A stretch of DNA of 23,486 nucleotides from Bacillota bacterium. Lineage in GTDB: Bacteria; Bacillota; Clostridia; DSM-8532. The DNA lies in contig JAEXRM010000060.1 in the NCBI GenBank assembly GCA_023440865.1, positions 1-23,486 on the forward strand, written 5' to 3'. Of the stretch, positions 19,627-23,486 are shown piece after piece. How positions within the stretch are numbered: position 1 is the first letter of the stretch; each line of letters opens with the position of its first letter. A program made the translations under genes and the position numbers. Under the pieces are notes generated by a model. It searched no databases, was not told where the DNA came from, and worked only from the letters and a program-made list of their open reading frames with translations.

Positions 19627-20412
19627 ATGAGTGCAATCCTCATTCCGGTGGCCGTGGTGGCGGGGCTCGCCCTGCTGTTCGGCATCGGGCTTTCCATCGC
19701 CTCGATGGTTTTTCACGTGCACCGCGATCCGCGCATCGACAAGGTGCGCGAGGTGCTGCCTGGAGCGAATTGCGGCGCGTGCGGCTGCTCCGGCTGCGAT
19801 GGCTATGCGGACGCGATCGTGACGGAGGGCAAGCCCATCAACCTCTGTCCTGTCGGCGGGGCCGCCCTGCTGGAGAAGCTGGCCGAGCTGATGGGTGTGG
19901 TGGCGGAGGCGGCCGAAGGGCATCAGGCCCGGGTCCTGTGCCAGGGCAACTGGCACACGGTCGACATGAAATACAAATATGAAGGCATCGAGGACTGCGC
20001 GTCAGCCGCCACGCTGCTGGGCGGCATGTCCGCCTGCATCTTCGGCTGCGTCGGGCTGGGATCCTGCAAGCGGGCCTGCCGCTTCGACGCCATTGAGGTG
20101 GAGGACGGGCTGGCACGCATTCTTCCGGAAAAATGCACCGGCTGCGGTGCCTGTGTGGCGGAATGCCCCAAGGCCATCATCAAAATGCTGCCGGTGAATA
20201 CCTCCCATACGGTGCTGTGCTCGAACCACGAGCGCGGTGCGGTTTCGCGCAAGAATTGCCGCACGGCCTGCATCGCCTGCGGCCTGTGCGTGAAGAACTG
20301 CCCGGTGTCCGCCATCCGCATGGACAACAGCCTGGCGGTCATCGATCCGGCGCTGTGCACGGACTGCGGGAAGTGCGCCGAGGTGTGTCCGCAGAAGACC
20401 ATCCGCGGATGA
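19627..20412 (+). CDS. rnfB: Rnf electron transport complex subunit B (ferredoxin-type)
   Basis: RnfB is the likely entry point for electrons from ferredoxin. The 261 residues begin with a membrane anchor (about 3-30). A cluster motif follows, C49-x2-C52-x4-C57 with C74 (GANCGACGCSGC, NLCPVGG). Two ferredoxin-like double-cluster segments come next. The first has CIFGCVGLGSCKRAC and CTGCGACVAECP; the second has CRTACIACGLCVKNCP and CTDCGKCAEVCPQ. The open frame extends to a TTG upstream, but the ATG at 19627 has AAGGAG five bases before it. It is the last gene of rnfCDGEAB. No clear terminator is visible in the 25 bases before the convergent DUF192 gene. Confidence 0.96.
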   Translation: MSAILIPVAVVAGLALLFGIGLSIASMVFHVHRDPRIDKVREVLPGANCGACGCSGCDGYADAIVTEGKPINLCPVGGAALLEKLAELMGVVAEAAEGHQARVLCQGNWHTVDMKYKYEGIEDCASAATLLGGMSACIFGCVGLGSCKRACRFDAIEVEDGLARILPEKCTGCGACVAECPKAIIKMLPVNTSHTVLCSNHERGAVSRKNCRTACIACGLCVKNCPVSAIRMDNSLAVIDPALCTDCGKCAEVCPQKTIRG

Positions 20413-20437
20413 ATGCCGTTTCTGGGAAAAGGAAGCT

Positions 20438-20824
20438 TCACGCGTCGCCGGGTTCCAACGGCAGCGCCTCTCCGACCGCGAGATGGTCCGCGAGTCCGAG
20501 CGATGCGGGCAGCTCGAGCACGGCATGCGCCCCCCTGCCGCCGAAGGCGAAGCCCCAGGGCCTGACCTGCCGGCGAATGGAGACAACGATGCCGGAACGA
20601 TCGACAAACACCGCATCGAGCGCAAACCGCATGAACAGCATGTGGATGCTGTCACACGGAGCCAGCAGCAGGCCGTACCGCCCCTCCTTGCGGCCCATCA
20701 GGCCAAGAAGGCGGGTTGCGAAGGTGTTTGCCCTTCGGACCGGGAGCGGCGACGCGCCTTCCGGCACAAGGCGGAGCGGCCCGCTTCCCTCCAGCATGAC
20801 TTCCTTCCATTGCCTTTGATCCAT
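20438..20824 (-). CDS. DUF192 family protein
   Basis: This 128-residue protein has the DUF192 pattern: RANTFATRLLGLMGRK (about 30-45), then a segment with SIHMLFMRFALDAVFVDRSG (about 59-78), and HAVLELPAS (about 100-108). The biochemical role of the family is not settled. No signal peptide or membrane helix is seen, whereas several members I know of are exported, so this one is probably cytosolic. Start choice: ATG at 20824 has GGGAGG nine bases upstream; GTG at 20827 and ATG at 20833 are in frame but less well spaced. It is a single gene, convergent with rnfB, with its own promoter. Confidence 0.8.
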   Translation of the reverse strand: MDQRQWKEVMLEGSGPLRLVPEGASPLPVRRANTFATRLLGLMGRKEGRYGLLLAPCDSIHMLFMRFALDAVFVDRSGIVVSIRRQVRPWGFAFGGRGAHAVLELPASLGLADHLAVGEALPLEPGDA

Positions 20825-20848
20825 CACGCACATCCTCCCGTCCCCTTC

Positions 20849-20877
20849 ATCATAGACGTGACCCGCACCCACTGCAA
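20849..20877 (-). promoter_or_regulatory. Sigma70-type promoter of the DUF192 gene
   Basis: On the minus strand TTGCAG (plus 20872-20877) and TATGAT (plus 20849-20854) are 17 bases apart, about 25 bases before the start codon. An inverted repeat (CGCGCC around 20895-20900 with GGCGCG around 20915-20920, 14-base loop) lies just upstream of the -35 box, between this gene and the sigma factor gene. Confidence 0.75.
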
Positions 20878-21004
20878 CGGACATCATGAAACAACGCGCC
20901 GGAACCATTTCTAAGGCGCGGTTAATGCGTTTCTAATGAACCTCACACAACCTTCTCAAATTGCCGTTATAGAATCGGCATCGTAGAAGGAAAGGGGTTG
21001 GACA

Positions 21005-21631
21005 ATGATGAACGTCATGCTAGGTCTGGGCAACGACAACCGGAGCGTCCCGATGCAACCGTCCGGGAAGGCAACAATGCCGGAGCGGCAGGTCGTCCGC
21101 CCGGACGAGGAGATCATCGCCGGCATCCTGGCGGGGGATCGCGACCTGTTCGCCATTCTCATGAACCGATATGAGCGACTCGTGTACTCGATCACCCTGC
21201 GTTCGATGCGCGAACGGGCACAGGCGGAGGATGCCGCCCAGGAGACTTTTGTGAAGGCCTACCTGCATCTGGATGCCTACAATCCGGAATACCGCTTTTC
21301 CACATGGATTTCCCGCATCGCGCAGAACACGTGCACGGACATGCACCGCCGCCAGCGTGAAACGACAGGCATCGAGGAAGCGGAGTGGATGCCCGATCCG
21401 GGGTTGACGCCCGAGGAATCCTTCCTCCGGCGCGAATGCGCGGAGGCACTGGCAGGCCACGTCGCCGCCCTGGACGAGATGTACCGCGAACCCCTGATGA
21501 TGTATCACGCCAAGGGGCTGAAGTACGATGAGATCGCCGACGCGCTCGACATTCCGATGAGCATGGTCAAGAACCGCATCTTCCGCGCGCGGCGCATGCT
21601 TCGCTCGAGACTGGCCGGAGCGGCCATTTGA
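21005..21631 (+). CDS. ECF-type RNA polymerase sigma factor (SigW-like)
   Basis: This 208-residue protein is a group 4 sigma factor that directs RNA polymerase to a stress-type regulon. Region 2 spans about 45-118, with RYERLVYSITLRSM, the EDAAQETFVKAYLHLDAY -10 recognition helix, and FSTWISRIAQNTCTDMHRR. Region 4 spans about 150-203, with LDEMYREPLMMYHAKGLKYD and the helix-turn-helix EIADALDIPMSMVKNRIFRA. The N-terminal 35 residues are not conserved. The ATG at 21005 has GGAAAGGGG seven bases upstream; ATG at 21008 is an equal alternative. It is followed 86 bases later by a small zinc-finger protein that is a candidate anti-sigma factor. I could not find a convincing ECF-type autoregulatory promoter upstream. 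Confidence 0.92.
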   Translation: MMNVMLGLGNDNRSVPMQPSGKATMPERQVVRPDEEIIAGILAGDRDLFAILMNRYERLVYSITLRSMRERAQAEDAAQETFVKAYLHLDAYNPEYRFSTWISRIAQNTCTDMHRRQRETTGIEEAEWMPDPGLTPEESFLRRECAEALAGHVAALDEMYREPLMMYHAKGLKYDEIADALDIPMSMVKNRIFRARRMLRSRLAGAAI

Positions 21632-21717
21632 TCCGGTTTTGCCGTCCGGATACAGACAAAGTGCAATGCCCAGCCGTACCCTGATTGCCGGTGCAAACCG
21701 GAGAAGGGGAACGGTGC

Positions 21718-21948
21718 ATGGATTGCTGTGGGCGAGACCTGGATCGGGACTACATGGATTATGTGGAGGCGCGCCTTTCAATGCGTCGCCGGATGGGACT
21801 GCTGCTGCATGTGCTCCGGTGTTCCCGATGCAGGCGCGATGTGCTCGCCTGGCCGTCCTTGCGCCGCATCGTACGCCAGACGGAACGGTGCGCGGGCATT
21901 CGCCCGGCCCGCATGGCAACGGCGGGGACCGGCCGGATGCGGTGCTGA
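21718..21948 (+). CDS. Small putative zinc-finger anti-sigma factor
   Basis: The 76-residue protein has the layout of a zinc anti-sigma (ZAS / zf-HC2) domain. It has an N-terminal Cys pair (3-4), the segment DYMDYVEARLSMRRRMGLLL, then His31-x3-Cys35-x2-Cys38 (HVLRCSRC). It lacks the membrane helix and sensor domain that usually follow, so it would be soluble. The ATG at 21718 has AAGGGG eight bases upstream. Its position right after an ECF sigma gene supports a role in holding that sigma factor inactive; I infer this and cannot show it. The C-terminal 25 residues are Arg- and Cys-containing and match nothing I know. Overlapping frames in this stretch have weaker starts. Confidence 0.7.
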   Translation: MDCCGRDLDRDYMDYVEARLSMRRRMGLLLHVLRCSRCRRDVLAWPSLRRIVRQTERCAGIRPARMATAGTGRMRC

Positions 21949-21961
21949 AAACAGGGCTCAC

Positions 21962-21990
21962 TTGTGAACGGACTCCCCGCGTTGTATAAT
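21962..21990 (+). promoter_or_regulatory. Sigma70-type promoter of the HPr-like gene
   Basis: TTGTGA (21962-21967) and a perfect TATAAT (21985-21990) are 17 bases apart, about 40 bases before the start codon at 22031. The gene therefore does not depend on the upstream sigma factor transcript. Confidence 0.83.
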
Positions 21991-22030
21991 GAAAACGCAC
22001 GCCAAACGGTCACATGAAGGGGAGACGCAC

Positions 22031-22294
22031 ATGGTAGCCAGGGAAGTCACCATCTCCAGCAAGTCCGGGCTTGAGTCGAAAATGGCAGCCCGCCTCATCC
22101 AGAAAGCATCTGCGTACGACGCGAATGTCTGGGTCCAGAAAGACGAACGCAAGGCGAATGCCAAGAGTCTGCTCGGTCTGCTGTCATTGGGCATCGTCCC
22201 GGGCGAAACGGTCACCCTCATGGCGGAAGGTCGCGACGAGGACACGGCCATCGAAGAACTCGTGGCATTCACGAACCGGGGCATGGCGGACTGA
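22031..22294 (+). CDS. HPr-like (Crh-like) protein lacking the catalytic histidine
   Basis: The 87-residue protein aligns with HPr without gaps at the key positions. In HPr the active-site stretch around residue 15 is GLHARPAA; here it is GLESKMAA, so His15 is Glu15, Arg17 is Lys17 and Pro18 is Met18. The regulatory serine is kept as Ser46 in NAKSLLGLLSLG. It therefore should not carry phosphate from PTS Enzyme I, but it could still be phosphorylated by HPr kinase. In that respect it resembles Bacillus Crh (Gln15, Ser46), which works with CcpA in carbon control. The ATG at 22031 has AAGGGGAG before it. It is a single-gene unit with its own promoter and terminator. A frame extension to 21989 would overlap the promoter and is not used. 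Confidence 0.9.
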   Translation: MVAREVTISSKSGLESKMAARLIQKASAYDANVWVQKDERKANAKSLLGLLSLGIVPGETVTLMAEGRDEDTAIEELVAFTNRGMAD

Positions 22295-22322
22295 CCGTGC
22301 GAAGAAGCGAACAAGACGCCGA

Positions 22323-22363
22323 GGGGTGTCTCACGGGCCTGACGGCCGGTGGGGCACCCCTTT
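22323..22363 (+). terminator. Strong hairpin terminator after the HPr-like gene
   Basis: GGGGTGTCTCAC pairs with GTGGGGCACCCC (with G-T pairs), continued by GGCC-TGAC-GGCC after one mismatch, about 16 pairs in all. It is followed by only a short T-run (TTTCC). It lies 29 bases after the stop codon. Terminator function is likely, though the T-run is weak. Confidence 0.7.
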
Positions 22364-22444
22364 CCAGTGATGGCGGACGCGCGGACGGCTTGCGGATGAC
22401 GGTTTCATCGGCGGCGAACGGACGGATCGCCACAGGAGGAGCGG

Positions 22445-23486
22445 ATGGAGAGGGAGGAGCAGCTGCACGCCGGCATGCAGGACCCAATGGACGACCCGGA
22501 CCAGGAATGGCGTGAGCCGTTGCGTCAGAAGCTGGCCGGTCTTCCCGAGCAGCCGGGCGTGTACCTGTACATGGACGCGGTCGGCAAGGTCATCTACGTC
22601 GGCAAGGCGAAGGTGCTCAAGAACCGCGTCCGGTCATATTTCCAACAGCGCGATGACAAGGGCGCCAAGACGGAGCTGCTGGTCGCGAGCATTCGGGCGC
22701 TCGATTATATCGTCTGCGCCACGGAAACCGAGGCGCTCGTGCTGGAGAACACGCTCATCAAGCAGCACAAGCCGCATTTCAACATCCTGCTCAAGGATGA
22801 CAAGGCGTATCCATGGCTGCGGATCACGCTGCAGGAGGCGTTCCCGCGGCTGGACATCGTCCGGAAGGCGCAGAAGGACGGCGCCCGTTATTTTCCCGCC
22901 TTCACCTCCGCCACCAACCTGCGCGGCGCCCTTGACCCGGTGCGCCGCCTGTTTCCCGTGCGCACCTGCAAGCGCGACATCAGGGAGCACGACAGCCAGC
23001 GGCCCTGCCTGTACCATCACATCGGCCTGTGTGCGGCACCCTGCGCCGGACGGATCGAAGCGGACGCATACCGTGCGGTGGTGCGTGACCTGTGCCAGTT
23101 CCTCGACGGCCGGCACGAGGAGGTCATGGAATCGCTCGAGGCGCAGATGAGCGCATATGCCGAGGCGCTCGAGTTCGAGAAGGCCGCGCTGCTGCGCGAC
23201 CGCATCGGGCATTTGCGCAGCCTGTCGCGCAAGCAGGCGGTTGTGTCCGCCAGGATGGAGGAACGCGACATTGTCGGTCTGGCCGGGGACGGTTTCCACC
23301 ATGCCGCCAGCATCCTTTCCGTCCGCAACGGCAAGCTCGTGGGCAATCGCAATTTCGTGCTGGAAGGCACGGGCGCGTTCTCGCCGGCGGAAATCATGGA
23401 AGCGGTGCTGATGCAGTATTACCGGGACGAGGCCCTGGTGCCGAGGGAACTGCTGGTCGAGGTGGCGCCGGAATCGCTGGAGCCGG
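22445..23486 (+). CDS. uvrC: Excinuclease ABC subunit C, 3' truncated by window edge
   Basis: UvrC makes the two incisions in nucleotide excision repair with UvrB. The 347 codons present hold the N-terminal GIY-YIG nuclease domain, with GVYLYMDAVGKVIYVGKAKV then LKNRVRSYF near residues 38-66. Also present are the conserved TETEALVLENTLIKQHKPHF and FNILLKDDKAYPW, the cysteine-containing linker TCKRDIREHDSQRPCLYHHI, and the UvrB-binding UVR motif EALEFEKAALLRDRIGHLR. The C-terminal RNase H-like nuclease and HhH domains lie beyond the window. The ATG at 22445 has AGGAGG five bases upstream; it adds about 22 residues before the conserved start of the domain. No promoter is evident in the 80 bases after the preceding terminator. 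Confidence 0.96.
   Translation, partial: MEREEQLHAGMQDPMDDPDQEWREPLRQKLAGLPEQPGVYLYMDAVGKVIYVGKAKVLKNRVRSYFQQRDDKGAKTELLVASIRALDYIVCATETEALVLENTLIKQHKPHFNILLKDDKAYPWLRITLQEAFPRLDIVRKAQKDGARYFPAFTSATNLRGALDPVRRLFPVRTCKRDIREHDSQRPCLYHHIGLCAAPCAGRIEADAYRAVVRDLCQFLDGRHEEVMESLEAQMSAYAEALEFEKAALLRDRIGHLRSLSRKQAVVSARMEERDIVGLAGDGFHHAASILSVRNGKLVGNRNFVLEGTGAFSPAEIMEAVLMQYYRDEALVPRELLVEVAPESLEP

Noticed and set aside
20937..20975. Possible promoter for the ECF sigma gene (TGAACC ... CGTT, or TATAGAAT as -10)
   Set aside because: The TGAACC-CGTT spacing is 22 bases, too long for ECF promoters. The TATAGAAT box lacks a -35 match at 16-18 bases. GGAACC at 20901 to CGTTTC at 20928 also has a spacer that is too long (21).
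21639..21989. Overlapping plus-strand frames in the anti-sigma region
   Set aside because: They lack a good ribosome binding site and any recognisable motif, whereas the frame at 21718-21948 has both a ribosome binding site and the His-x3-Cys-x2-Cys motif.
22512..23150. Arg/Ser-rich 212-codon frame inside uvrC
   Set aside because: A shadow of uvrC, whose own frame runs off the window and carries the GIY-YIG and UVR motifs.

Overview
The window looks like a chromosomal segment of a GC-rich anaerobic bacterium, most likely of the Firmicutes (Clostridia-like). The evidence is a compact glutamine synthetase of the Bacillus/Clostridium GSI-alpha type, an ANTAR regulator placed glnA-ANTAR-gltB-gltD, an Rnf complex in the order C-D-G-E-A-B, direct DapL-type diaminopimelate synthesis, a Crh-like HPr that keeps Ser46, and strong AGGAGG-type ribosome binding sites with sigma70-type promoters. 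The lineage is an inference; no rRNA or marker gene is present. I see no phage, insertion sequence, CRISPR array, tRNA or rRNA.

Layout. (1) 2-2392 (+): 3' part of a PEP/pyruvate-binding-domain protein that enters from the left edge. (2) 2641-14731, all on the minus strand: a nitrogen and lysine/cell-wall block. In transcription order it is glnA, an ANTAR antiterminator-type regulator, gltB, gltD, then dapF-dapL from their own promoter, then gdhA from its own promoter after a long structured leader. (3) 14732-15326: a 595-base divergent intergenic region with the glnA promoter on one side and the rnf promoter on the other. (4) 15327-20412 (+): the complete rnfCDGEAB operon, genes mostly overlapping by 4-8 bases. 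(5) 20438-20824 (-): a DUF192 protein. (6) 21005-22294 (+): an ECF sigma factor, a 76-residue zinc-finger anti-sigma candidate, and an HPr-like protein in which His15 is replaced by Glu. (7) 22445 to the right edge (+): 5' part of uvrC.

How it fits together. The minus-strand block holds both ammonium routes (GS/GOGAT and GDH), so the cell can make glutamate and glutamine at low or high ammonium. The ANTAR protein sits where it could control glnA/gltBD by transcription antitermination; its receiver domain has lost the phosphorylation residues. dapF and dapL supply meso-diaminopimelate for lysine and peptidoglycan, with DapL using glutamate as amino donor. Rnf couples ferredoxin:NAD+ oxidoreduction to an ion gradient, typical of strict anaerobes. 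Most of the window is conserved housekeeping sequence. The points most worth a second look are the His-less HPr, the small ECF/zinc anti-sigma pair, the structured gdhA leader, and the degenerate receiver of the ANTAR protein.
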